DNA of 14,234 nt, from contig JABABH010000050.1 in NCBI GenBank assembly GCA_014238325.1, positions 1-14,234 on the forward strand. The letters run 5' to 3'. The stretch comes from Coxiellaceae bacterium (GTDB taxonomy: Bacteria > Pseudomonadota > Gammaproteobacteria > Coxiellales > Coxiellaceae). Below, piece by piece: positions 6,455-14,234 of this stretch; positions within the stretch are counted from its first letter, which is position 1; every line of letters starts with the position of its first letter. A model generated the notes under the pieces. It was not told the origin of the DNA, did not search any database, and saw only the letters and a program-made list of their open reading frames with translations. A program made the translations under genes and the position numbers.

Positions 6455-7336
6455 CTATTCTTCAACGCCCAAGACTTCTGCTACCGTCTTACCCATATCT
6501 GCCGGGGATTTTACAAGGGTAACACCAGCCTTTGCTAAAGCACGATATTTCTCATCGGCTGTTCCTTTACCACCAGCAATAATTGCACCTGCATGCCCCA
6601 TACGCTTACCTGCAGGAGCCGTCACCCCAGCAATATAAGCAATCACAGGTTTATTGATATGAGATTGTATATAATCTGCAGCCTCTTCTTCTGCCGTTCC
6701 ACCAATTTCACCCACCATGATCATGGCTTTTGTTTGCTGATCTTTTTCAAATAAAGCTAAGATATCAATAAAGCTGCTGCCTGGAATAGGGTCTCCACCA
6801 ATACCTACACAGGTGCTTTGCCCTAAACCCAGCAATGTGGTTTGGTTCACCGCTTCGTAGGTTAAGGTCCCAGAACGCGAGACTATACCCACTCTACCCG
6901 GATGATGTATGTGTCCAGGCATAATCCCAATTTTACACTCCCCTGGTGTTATCACACCTGGGCAATTGGGACCGATTAATCGAGTATCAGGGTGCTGGTT
7001 GATATAGGCTTTTACCTCCAGCATATCTTGCACTGGCACGCCTTCGGTAATACAAATGATCAGTCGAATGCCCCCAGCAATCGCTTCGAAAATAGCATCT
7101 TTACAAAAAGGAGCGGGTACAAATATCACGCTGGCATCAGCACCTGTTTTCCGTACCGCATCCGATACCGAATTAAAAACAGGTAAACCTAAATGCTCTT
7201 CTCCACCTTTACCCGGCGTGACACCACCTACCATATGAGTATGGTAAGCAATGGCTTGTTCAGAATGAAAAGTACCCTGACTTCCTGTGAACCCTTGACA
7301 AATCACTTTGGTGTTTTTATCTACTAATATGCTCAT
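6455..7336 (-). CDS. sucD: Succinyl-CoA synthetase (ADP-forming) alpha subunit
   Basis: Alpha subunit of the cytoplasmic enzyme that converts succinyl-CoA to succinate while making a nucleoside triphosphate; it carries the phosphohistidine intermediate. The 293 residues are close to the usual 288-290. Visible signatures are the CoA-binding N-terminus (GFTGSQGTFH, 15-24), GPNCPGVI (122-129), GGTAEEEAA (212-220) and the active-site MGHAGAI with the phosphorylated histidine at 248. The ATG at 7336 has an AGAG Shine-Dalgarno 7 bases upstream. It is the last gene of the sdh-suc cluster, 89 bases after sucC, and is followed by a terminator. Identification is secure. Confidence 0.97.
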   Translation of the reverse strand: MSILVDKNTKVICQGFTGSQGTFHSEQAIAYHTHMVGGVTPGKGGEEHLGLPVFNSVSDAVRKTGADASVIFVPAPFCKDAIFEAIAGGIRLIICITEGVPVQDMLEVKAYINQHPDTRLIGPNCPGVITPGECKIGIMPGHIHHPGRVGIVSRSGTLTYEAVNQTTLLGLGQSTCVGIGGDPIPGSSFIDILALFEKDQQTKAMIMVGEIGGTAEEEAADYIQSHINKPVIAYIAGVTAPAGKRMGHAGAIIAGGKGTADEKYRALAKAGVTLVKSPADMGKTVAEVLGVEE

Positions 7337-7425
7337 ATGATAACTCTAATTTTTATTGCGTAATACTTATTTTTTGCATGAAGCTATTCAATCTTGCCAT
7401 ACATCCCATGTCATGAAAATCGTAG

Positions 7426-8589
7426 TTAATGGGAGACGCGGCTCACAATTTCTTTTGCCGCATCAGAAAAACTAGAAGCAGGAATAACATTGACGCCACT
7501 ATCAGACAGTTTATTCATGCCCAGCTCCGCACGATTTCCCTCTAACCGTACCACCACCGGCACACGTACACCTACGTCTTGAATAGCGCTGATAATACCA
7601 TCGGCAATTAAATCACAGCGAACAATACCCCCAAAAATATTCACGAAAATACCTTGGACATTCGGATCAGAGATAATAATTTTAAAGGCTTCCGTCACAC
7701 GCTCCTGCGTGGCACTACCACCTACATCTAAAAAATTAGCTGGGTGACCACCATGCAGTTTAATGAGATCCATCGTTGCCATCGCTAGACCAGCACCATT
7801 GACCATACACCCAATATTACCCTCCAATTTAATATAGCTCAGGTCCCATTGCCGGGCTAGCTCTTCCTGTGCATCTTCTTGTGTGGTATCACGCATATTG
7901 CGCAATTCGGGTTGTCGATATAAAGCACTGTCATCCATATTTAATTTAGCATCCAAGCATACGAGTTCTCCAGCAGTCGTGACGACGAGGGGATTAATTT
8001 CTAATAAGCTGCAATCGTGGGTCGTAAATAAATGATATAACTTAGTGAGTATATCCACGAAGCTACGCATATGAGACGACCCTAACCCGAGGCTAAAACA
8101 TAATTCACGGCACTGAAAGGGTTGTAAACCCAGCATAGGATCCACAACTATCGTTAATATTTGATCGGGCGAGGTGTCTGACACAACTTCAATATCAACC
8201 CCCCCTTGTGTAGAAGCCATCACGACAATGCGTTGCGCCGCTCGGTCGATGGTCATCGCCACATATAATTCTCTTTCGATATTAGAAGGAGCTTCAATTA
8301 ATAACTGATGAATGGGTTGTCCTTGCTCATCGGTTTGAGCCGTCACTAATTGTGAACCCAGCAAGTCTTTTACCGCAGCTTTTAATGCCTCTTCACTTTT
8401 AACGATGCGCACACCACCAGCCTTACCACGGCCACCTGCATGCACCTGGGCCTTCACCACCCAAGCCTCTTCCTTTAATTTCTCAACCACGTCCATCACT
8501 GCATCTGGAGTAGAAAGCACCTCTCCCTTTGGCACCGGTATGCCAGCAGATTGAAATAAATATTTTGCTTGATATTCATGTATATTCAT
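7426..8589 (-). CDS. sucC: Succinyl-CoA synthetase (ADP-forming) beta subunit
   Basis: Beta subunit, which pairs with SucD and binds the nucleotide through an ATP-grasp fold. The 387 residues match the usual length (388 in E. coli). It begins MNIHEYQAK, typical of the family. KAQVHAGGRGKAGGV (46-60) is the nucleotide-binding loop, EINPL (197-201) contributes to metal binding, and NGAGLAMATMD (264-274) plus NIFGGIVRCD (317-326) form the C-terminal ligase domain. A GAGAG Shine-Dalgarno precedes the ATG. It lies 86 bases after sucB with a hairpin in the gap, and 89 bases before sucD. No damage is seen. Confidence 0.97.
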   Translation of the reverse strand: MNIHEYQAKYLFQSAGIPVPKGEVLSTPDAVMDVVEKLKEEAWVVKAQVHAGGRGKAGGVRIVKSEEALKAAVKDLLGSQLVTAQTDEQGQPIHQLLIEAPSNIERELYVAMTIDRAAQRIVVMASTQGGVDIEVVSDTSPDQILTIVVDPMLGLQPFQCRELCFSLGLGSSHMRSFVDILTKLYHLFTTHDCSLLEINPLVVTTAGELVCLDAKLNMDDSALYRQPELRNMRDTTQEDAQEELARQWDLSYIKLEGNIGCMVNGAGLAMATMDLIKLHGGHPANFLDVGGSATQERVTEAFKIIISDPNVQGIFVNIFGGIVRCDLIADGIISAIQDVGVRVPVVVRLEGNRAELGMNKLSDSGVNVIPASSFSDAAKEIVSRVSH

Positions 8590-8610
8590 TGTTTATCTCT
8601 CACATCATCA

Positions 8611-8642
8611 ACCCTCGAGCACATGGATGATCACTCTAGGGT
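8611..8642 (-). other. Intercistronic hairpin between sucB and sucC
   Basis: On the minus strand ACCCT-A-GAG pairs with CTC-G-AGGGT, eight pairs with one internal mismatch and a 14-base loop. No T-run follows. A role in mRNA processing or stability is possible but only inferred. Confidence 0.4.
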
Positions 8643-8675
8643 GTGGTTATGGCAGGAAGGAGAATTGCCTGGCTC

Positions 8676-9917
8676 TTATACCCCTAAAATCATACGTTCA
8701 GGGCACTCTAACATCTGTTTAATGGTCGCTAAAAATAATACCGCTTCACGTCCATCAATCACGCGATGATCATAGGACAAAGCAAGATACATCATTGGCC
8801 GAATCACTACTTGCCCCGCTTCGGCAATAGGACGCTCTATAATATTATGCATACCTAGAATCGCGGTTTGTGGAGGATTAATAATAGGCGTTGACAGCAT
8901 CGAGCCATAAATACCACCATTGGTAATGGTAAAGGTGCCTCCTGTCATGTCTTCTAAGGTTAATGCCCCTTCGGCTGCACGCGCCGAAAAATATCGAATT
9001 TTTTTCTCAATATCGGACATTTGCATCTGTTCTGTATTGCGCAATATGGGCACCACTAATCCACGCGGACTACCCACTGCAATACCTATATCACAGTAGC
9101 GATGATAAATAATATCTGGAGCATCAATCGAAGCATTGACGGCCGGATACTGCTGCAAGGCATGCACGACAGCTAGGCTAAAAAAGGACATAAAGCCTAA
9201 GCGAATACCGAATTTTTTTTCGAATAGTGGGCCATAAGTTTTTCTTAAACTCATCACCGATTGCATATTGACTTCATTAAAGGTTGTCAACAATGCGGCC
9301 TCGTGTTGTACCTGCACCAATCGCTCAGCGATGCGCTGACGCAAGCGGGACATGGGCACACGCTTTTCCGTTCTATCGCCAGTTGTCGTCTCAACGATAG
9401 CATGATTGTCCACTGGAGCGGGGGATGATCGCCCCTCGGCTGGCTGGGTATGCTGGTCTCGCTGCTTCTGATAGGCAGTCACATCTTCTTTAGTGATGCG
9501 CCCACCCTTGCCTGTACCCACAATTTGACTGATGTCGATAGTGTCCATCGCTATTAAGCGGCGAACGGCAGGGCTCAGTTCAGGTTCGTCCGTCGTTTGG
9601 GTGGGCGAGTCAGACACGCTTGATGCATTTTTCTGGGATGCAGCTTTCGAGTCGTTGGGCTGGTTTTTTGGCTCTTGATCTGCAGCTCGCAAAGTTGCCA
9701 ATAACACTGCTGCTTCAACAATCTCGCCTTCTTTTTGGTGAATAGTTTCCACTATTGCATTGGCCGGAGCCGGCACCTCTAGCATCACTTTATCGGTTTC
9801 TAAATCCACCAGCTTTTCGTCTCGTTTGATAAAGTCACCGGCTTTTTTATACCATTTTGCAATCGTCGCATCACTGACTGACTCCGGTAAAGTCGGAACC
9901 TTAATCTCTATCGCCAT
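8676..9917 (-). CDS. sucB: 2-Oxoglutarate dehydrogenase E2, dihydrolipoyllysine succinyltransferase
   Basis: Core of the 2-oxoglutarate dehydrogenase complex: it moves the succinyl group from E1 via a swinging lipoyl arm to CoA. The 413 residues are slightly above the E. coli 405. Domains in order: one lipoyl domain (1-77) with the lipoylated lysine at 43 in DLETDKVMLEVPAP; a Gln/Ser/Pro-rich linker (78-112); the peripheral subunit-binding domain (113-150, LSPAVRRLIA to GGRITKEDV); a second flexible linker; and the catalytic domain (about 184-413) with SYDHRVIDGREAV, giving His384 and Asp388. GGAGAG (9931-9926) sits 8 bases before the ATG. It follows sucA after a 184-base gap. The E2p (pyruvate) alternative is unlikely given the single lipoyl domain and neighbours. 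Confidence 0.96.
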   Translation of the reverse strand: MAIEIKVPTLPESVSDATIAKWYKKAGDFIKRDEKLVDLETDKVMLEVPAPANAIVETIHQKEGEIVEAAVLLATLRAADQEPKNQPNDSKAASQKNASSVSDSPTQTTDEPELSPAVRRLIAMDTIDISQIVGTGKGGRITKEDVTAYQKQRDQHTQPAEGRSSPAPVDNHAIVETTTGDRTEKRVPMSRLRQRIAERLVQVQHEAALLTTFNEVNMQSVMSLRKTYGPLFEKKFGIRLGFMSFFSLAVVHALQQYPAVNASIDAPDIIYHRYCDIGIAVGSPRGLVVPILRNTEQMQMSDIEKKIRYFSARAAEGALTLEDMTGGTFTITNGGIYGSMLSTPIINPPQTAILGMHNIIERPIAEAGQVVIRPMMYLALSYDHRVIDGREAVLFLATIKQMLECPERMILGV

Positions 9918-10038
9918 GCTATATTCTCTCCAGATTGTATCATCATGCCACTATCATCAACTGAGTATCATAAAAATTCAACAACACATCTATTTCATTC
10001 ATCATGTATCCACCATCACATTCAGTTGGTCGAATCAT

Positions 10039-10059
10039 GACCGGTGCATTATACCGATC
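10039..10059 (-). other. Intercistronic hairpin between sucA and sucB
   Basis: On the minus strand GATCGGT pairs with ACCGGTC (7 bp, one G-U pair) around the 7-base loop ATAATGC. It lies in the unusually long 184-base sucA-sucB gap, which shows no open frame of its own worth calling. There is no T-run, so it is more likely an RNA-processing or stability element than a terminator. Confidence 0.4.
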
Positions 10060-10101
10060 GCCCGCAGCATATGAAAGGCTCGAATGCAATACCAAGATGA
10101 C

Positions 10102-12897
10102 TTATGCTGTATTTTTTATACCCAATGCCTCATGGATCAGTTGCGTTTGTAATCGAATATGTAAGGCAGGATAACCTGTCGCAGGTGCTGCCAATGCTGG
10201 ACGCCCCGCATAAGTCAGTGTCTGATGTGATAATAAACAAGCGAGCAATCGATCTTGGGTGCAGAACCAAGCACCTTGATTCTTCGGCTCTTCTTGGCAC
10301 CAGATGACCAGTTTTGCTTGTTTATATTTTTGTAATTCTTGTTTGAGCTCCTCATAAGGAAATGGATATAGCTGCTCAATACGAATCAGCACAATACGGT
10401 CTAATTTGTGTTCACGACGCTTTAATAATAAATCATAATACACTTTACCACTACATAACACGATACGCGTCACCTGATCAGGCGTATGAGCATCCACTTC
10501 TGGAATCAATAATTGCAAATGCCCCTGCTCTAAGGTCTGTAAAGGGGTCATCGCCAATTTATGTCTTAATAAACTTTTAGGCGAAAACACGACAAGTGGT
10601 CTTCGATAAGGCCGTAATACTTGCCTGCGTAGCAAATGAAAAATTTGTGTGGGTGTGGTCGGGATAAAAACTTGCATATTACCTTGCGCACACAGTTGAA
10701 GATAACGTTCTAAACGTGCAGAGGAATGCTCTGGACCTTTTCCTTCGTATCCATGCGGCAACAACATCACTAAACCCGATAAGCGGTTCCATTTCTGGCA
10801 ACCCGAACTAATAAACTGATCAACGATCACCTGGGCAACATTGGCAAAGTCACCAAACTGGGCCTCCCAAATCACCAAGGCTGTAGGATTTGACGTAGAA
10901 TAACCGTATTCAAAGCCTAAGGGGCCCGTCTCTGCCAATAAAGAATCATAGATATAAGCCTCAGCTTGCTGCTCACTCAGATGTTGCAACGGCGCATAAC
11001 GCTCATTCGTCTCTTGGTCAAAAACAACCGCATGGCGATGGAAAAAAGTGCCACGTTCCACATCTTGTCCCACTAAACGCACCACATAACCTTCATCCAG
11101 CAAGGTGGCATAAGCCATCATTTCTGCAAATCCCCAATCCATTGGGATGGCTTCGTCAGCCATTTTCCTTCTTGCTTCATAAATAGCGCGTATCTGTCGA
11201 TGTGGATGAAAATGCTCAGGTAAGACCGATATTCGCTGACCAAGCTGCTTCAAACGAGGCAAGGAAACTGCCGTATCGACGACAGTGCGCCACTCTTGAT
11301 TTAAATAAGGTGTCCAATTGGATACACATCGACCCGATAAATCGGCTGGAATGGTCTCGACTACTTGATGCCCTTGATCCAATAACGCACGATACTCGTC
11401 GATCCATTGCTCCACTTCAGCTGCCGTGCAAATCGACTGTTCTATCAATTGTTGTGCATAATAGGCTTGAGTGGTTGGATGTGCTTTAATCTTTTTATAC
11501 ATCAGCGGTTGCGTGGGTACCGGATCATCCGCTTCTTGATGGCCGTGTCGTCGATAGCAAACTAAGTCAATAAAACAATCTTTATGAAAGGCCATGCGAT
11601 AATCAAAAGCACATTGTATCGCAGCGATCACCGCTTCTGGATCATCACCATTCACATGAAAAACTGGCGCATCAATCATTTTCGCAATATCAGTACAATA
11701 ATAAGAAGAACGCGCATCTTGAGCCTCACTGGTCGTAAAACCAATCTGGTTATCCAGCACAATATGGATAGCTCCACCAATACCATAGGCGCGCGTTTGC
11801 GACATACTTAACGCCTCCATGACGACCCCTTCACCGGAAACGCTCGCATCACCATGAAGCATCACTGCTATCGCATAATCTTGCTGAGGCGTTTTAGGGC
11901 GCTCTTGTCGCGCCCGTACTGAACCCATCATCACGGGGACAATAAATTCTAAGTGCGAGGGGTTAAAAGCTAACGATATATGTATAGGACCCGCTTGAGT
12001 TTTTATCTCTCGCGAGTAGCCTTTATGGTATTTAACATCACCAGACGTTAAGCCATAATCTTGCGTGCCTTCAAATTCTTGAAATAATTCCGTCGCTGAC
12101 TGCCCCATAATATTCAGCAAGACATTAATCCGACCACGATGCGCCATACCAATCACCAGATCTTTAACCTGCTGCTGAGCCGCATATCTTGTTAAAGCTT
12201 TTAGCAATGGGATCAGGCTGTCTCCACCTTCTAATGAATAACGCACCTGTCCGACGTAGCGAGAGTCTAAATATCTTTCTAGCCCCTCTGCCGCAATCAA
12301 GTGCTTGAGGATATCGCGCTGCTGATCCGGATTAAAATGCAGCTGAGGCAAGCGGTGCTCAACATAATGCTCTAACCAATCACGCTCCGCTGGATCGGCG
12401 ACGGTCGGATATTCTATGGCCAATTTACCACAGTAGCATTGGCGCAGCTTCGTATAAATATCATGTAAACTGCCAACCTCAGTCTCCAAGACGCCTTGTG
12501 CCATAAAAGATTGCGACAAATCTGATTCTTGTAATCCGTAATAAGCCCATGTTAAACGTGGATCGATAGCTTGCTTATCTTCTAATGGATTAGTATCCGC
12601 ATTCAAATGCCCCAAAGCACGATAAGCTTGAATGAGCGCATCGATTTTACTCTGTTTTTCATGAGAAACTGCCTGGCCAACCGGGGAGCATGGGCCACGC
12701 TGGCCCTTAAATTGCTCACGAATCCGCGTATGAGATACATCTGGCTGTTTGGATAAACTGAAGGATTCAAAATAATCTCGCCATACCGACTCAACACTAT
12801 TTTTATCTTGGAGAAAATTGTCGTATAAGGCTTCTAAATAATCAATATTATAGGCAGATAAATAAGAATACTGCTTCAAATGTGCTAAAGAGGACAT
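10102..12897 (-). CDS. sucA: 2-Oxoglutarate dehydrogenase E1 (thiamine diphosphate dependent)
   Basis: Decarboxylates 2-oxoglutarate and passes the succinyl group to lipoyl-SucB. The 931 residues match the family (933 in E. coli). The N-terminal segment (YNIDYLEALYDNFLQD, 16-31) is the part that docks to E2. Catalytic signatures are GMAHRGRINVL (250-260, His253), FNPSHLEF (311-318, His315), GDASVSGEG (349-357), which begins the thiamine diphosphate/Mg motif, and DNQIGFTTS (382-390). RRHGHQEADDPVPTQPLMY (449-467) has Gln where I would expect Asn (GHNEADEP in E. coli). AAGG stands 7 bases before the ATG. It starts 50 bases after sdhB, and a terminator-like hairpin covers that junction. Confidence 0.97.
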   Translation of the reverse strand: MSSLAHLKQYSYLSAYNIDYLEALYDNFLQDKNSVESVWRDYFESFSLSKQPDVSHTRIREQFKGQRGPCSPVGQAVSHEKQSKIDALIQAYRALGHLNADTNPLEDKQAIDPRLTWAYYGLQESDLSQSFMAQGVLETEVGSLHDIYTKLRQCYCGKLAIEYPTVADPAERDWLEHYVEHRLPQLHFNPDQQRDILKHLIAAEGLERYLDSRYVGQVRYSLEGGDSLIPLLKALTRYAAQQQVKDLVIGMAHRGRINVLLNIMGQSATELFQEFEGTQDYGLTSGDVKYHKGYSREIKTQAGPIHISLAFNPSHLEFIVPVMMGSVRARQERPKTPQQDYAIAVMLHGDASVSGEGVVMEALSMSQTRAYGIGGAIHIVLDNQIGFTTSEAQDARSSYYCTDIAKMIDAPVFHVNGDDPEAVIAAIQCAFDYRMAFHKDCFIDLVCYRRHGHQEADDPVPTQPLMYKKIKAHPTTQAYYAQQLIEQSICTAAEVEQWIDEYRALLDQGHQVVETIPADLSGRCVSNWTPYLNQEWRTVVDTAVSLPRLKQLGQRISVLPEHFHPHRQIRAIYEARRKMADEAIPMDWGFAEMMAYATLLDEGYVVRLVGQDVERGTFFHRHAVVFDQETNERYAPLQHLSEQQAEAYIYDSLLAETGPLGFEYGYSTSNPTALVIWEAQFGDFANVAQVIVDQFISSGCQKWNRLSGLVMLLPHGYEGKGPEHSSARLERYLQLCAQGNMQVFIPTTPTQIFHLLRRQVLRPYRRPLVVFSPKSLLRHKLAMTPLQTLEQGHLQLLIPEVDAHTPDQVTRIVLCSGKVYYDLLLKRREHKLDRIVLIRIEQLYPFPYEELKQELQKYKQAKLVIWCQEEPKNQGAWFCTQDRLLACLLSHQTLTYAGRPALAAPATGYPALHIRLQTQLIHEALGIKNTA

Positions 12898-12923
12898 AAC
12901 GCTACCTTTATGATATAAGACTG

Positions 12924-12968
12924 AAAAAGAAAGACGACCAACATCATCTATCGTGTATCGGTCGTCTT
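12924..12968 (-). terminator. Terminator-like hairpin overlapping the end of sdhB, before sucA
   Basis: On the minus strand AAGACGACC (12968-12960) and GGTCGTCTT (12939-12931) are perfect 9-bp complements. Four further pairs, two of them G-U, extend the stem to 13 bp around a 12-base loop, and TCTTTTTCAG follows. The first arm encodes the Lys-Thr-Thr near the SdhB C-terminus and the sdhB stop codon lies just inside the hairpin. It could terminate or attenuate transcription between sdh and suc; translation of sdhB would compete with its folding. Confidence 0.55.
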
Positions 12969-13703
12969 ATCCGAGAGTGCCGGATCTGCTTCGGATAACA
13001 TCGTCGTGCGAATTTTTTGAATAGCACGGGTCGGATTCAAACCTTTGGGACAAACAGAGGCACAATTCATGATCGTGCGACAACGAAACACACTATAAGG
13101 ATCTTTTAAGGCATCCACGCGCTCGAATGTATGGGTGTCGCGTGTATCGGCAATAAAGCGATAAGCCGACAACAAACCAGCCGGACCAATAAATTTAGTG
13201 GGGTTCCACCAATAAGAAGGGCAAGCACTGGAACAACAAGCGCATAAAATACACTCATACAAACCATCTAATTTGGCACGATCTTCAGGCGACTGTAAGC
13301 GCTCTTTCTCAGGCGCTGGTTCATCATTTTGCAAATAAGGCTTGACCTTATAATACTGCTTATAAAATTGCTCCATATCAACGATAAGATCGCGAATAAT
13401 AGGAAAGCCTGGCAACGGCCTTAAGATAACTTTATGAGGCAAACTCGCTAACTGCGTAATACACGCGAGGCCATTACGCCCATTGATATTCATCCCATCA
13501 GACCCACACACTCCTTCACCACAAGAACGGCGCAAACCGATATCAGGATGTTCTTCTCGAATCGCCTCGAGCGCATGCAATAGCATTTTACCGTGAATCA
13601 GGGATGTATCAAACGGGAATTCTTCTAAATAAGGTTTCGCATCACGTTCTGGATTAAAACGGCTAATGACAAACGTCATCTTTCGCGATTGCTTGGAAGC
13701 CAT
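12948..13703 (-). CDS. sdhB: Succinate dehydrogenase iron-sulfur subunit
   Basis: Carries electrons from the SdhA flavin through three iron-sulfur clusters to quinone at the inner membrane. The 251-residue reading shows all ligands. The [2Fe-2S] site has Cys61, Cys66, Asp69 and Cys81 (an Asp in the third position, as in E. coli). The [4Fe-4S] site has Cys151, Cys154, Cys157 and Cys218. The [3Fe-4S] site has Cys161, Cys208 and Cys214. The ATG at 13703 lies one base after the sdhA stop, which favours translational coupling. A longer reading from 13793 would overlap sdhA by 89 bases and add an unrelated N-terminus, so I reject it; an ATG at 13679 (MTFVISRF) is a possible shorter start. Confidence 0.95.
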   Translation of the reverse strand: MASKQSRKMTFVISRFNPERDAKPYLEEFPFDTSLIHGKMLLHALEAIREEHPDIGLRRSCGEGVCGSDGMNINGRNGLACITQLASLPHKVILRPLPGFPIIRDLIVDMEQFYKQYYKVKPYLQNDEPAPEKERLQSPEDRAKLDGLYECILCACCSSACPSYWWNPTKFIGPAGLLSAYRFIADTRDTHTFERVDALKDPYSVFRCRTIMNCASVCPKGLNPTRAIQKIRTTMLSEADPALSDKTTDTR

Positions 13704-13704
13704 A

Positions 13705-14234
13705 TTACTCGTCTCGCGGTTTCGGCGGAAAGGGCGCCATATCTGAAGGATGCATATTGACTTCCCGATAAGCAATATGCCCCTCTCTCCCACACAAAGT
13801 ATGCTTTAAAAAATGCTCATCATCACGATCCTGAAAATCATAACGAGAATGCGCCCCTCGACTTTCTTCTCGATGATAGGCGGATGCGGCCGTTACATAA
13901 GCGACTTCCATTAAATTATCCAACTCCAATGCTTCTATACGAGCATAATTAAAAGTATGACTCGTATCTGCTAATTTTGCTTGCGACAAACGGGTACGCA
14001 AGCGCTTGAGAGCCTCTAATCCCTCTTGCATCGGTTGCCGATCTCGAAACACACCAAAACTATCGTTCATCACTTTTTTAATAGCCTGCCTTAGCTTCAC
14101 CGGATTCTCAGTGTGATCGGGATCTTCCCAACGCAATACTCGATTGACCGCAGCCTCGATATCGGATGCTCGTGCATCAGGATATGTCGAATCAGAAGCC
14201 AACTCATCTTCTAAATATAAGCCAACCGCTCGAC
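13705..14234 (-). CDS. sdhA: Succinate dehydrogenase flavoprotein subunit, C-terminal part (cut by window edge)
   Basis: The frame is open to the window end, so the start and the FAD-binding N-terminal part lie outside. The visible 175 residues are the C-terminal portion of SdhA. RAVGLYLE at the edge corresponds to the GRAAGxxLE segment after the FAD-binding core. The helical domain then leads to ESRGAHSRYDFQDRDDEHFLKHTL, a family signature, and the end MAPFPPKPRDE. Identification is also supported by sdhB starting one base after the stop codon. The apparent start at 14202 is an internal TTG and not the true beginning. Confidence 0.95.
   Translation of the reverse strand, partial: RAVGLYLEDELASDSTYPDARASDIEAAVNRVLRWEDPDHTENPVKLRQAIKKVMNDSFGVFRDRQPMQEGLEALKRLRTRLSQAKLADTSHTFNYARIEALELDNLMEVAYVTAASAYHREESRGAHSRYDFQDRDDEHFLKHTLCGREGHIAYREVNMHPSDMAPFPPKPRDE

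Noticed and set aside
11202..11489. Plus- and minus-strand open frames inside sucA
   Set aside because: They are frame shadows of a well-conserved gene, with no start signals or domains of their own.
13704..13793. Longer sdhB start giving a 281-residue product
   Set aside because: It would overlap sdhA by 89 bases and add an N-terminus unlike SdhB; the ATG at 13703, one base after the sdhA stop, fits family length and operon layout.
1..14234. CRISPR array, tRNA or rRNA gene
   Set aside because: No regularly spaced repeat series and no recognisable tRNA or rRNA sequence were seen on either strand.

Overview
The window looks like a gammaproteobacterial chromosome, most plausibly from the Legionellales (a Coxiella-, Rickettsiella- or Berkiella-like intracellular bacterium). 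Two things point there. First, the TCA gene order sdhA-sdhB-sucA-sucB-sucC-sucD is the gammaproteobacterial one. Second, directly downstream lies a giant AT-rich gene for an ankyrin/SET-like protein of the kind found in host-associated bacteria. The taxonomic placement is inference; no similarity search was run.

Layout, all genes on the minus strand, so read from right to left. From 14234 to 6455 there are: the 3' part of sdhA (cut by the window edge), sdhB, sucA, sucB, sucC and sucD. These encode two subunits of succinate dehydrogenase, the E1 and E2 subunits of 2-oxoglutarate dehydrogenase, and both subunits of succinyl-CoA synthetase. Together they carry 2-oxoglutarate to succinyl-CoA, succinate and fumarate. 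All look intact with their key catalytic or cofactor residues. The E3 subunit (lpd) is not in the window. Hairpins sit in the sucA/sucB and sucB/sucC gaps. A terminator-like hairpin with a U-rich tail overlaps the end of sdhB, so suc expression may be partly separated from sdh. A good Rho-independent terminator follows sucD.

From 6454 to 5844 is a 611-base non-coding stretch containing that terminator, several hairpins, one copy of a dispersed palindromic repeat, and presumably the promoter of the next gene.

From 5843 to 90 is one 1917-codon gene of much lower GC content. By eye I can resolve its product into four diverged tandem copies of one large module: ankyrin - pre-SET - SET-like - helical region - FP-containing end motif. 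Copies 1 and 2 are complete, copy 3 has lost its SET-like part, and copy 4 has lost its ankyrin part. In all three remaining SET-like domains the residues expected for S-adenosylmethionine binding and catalysis appear to be replaced. A second copy of the palindromic repeat lies at 1-46, so the gene is bracketed by two direct copies exactly 6100 bases apart. This is the most novel part of the window: a candidate secreted host-interaction protein built from serial ANK/pseudo-SET modules.
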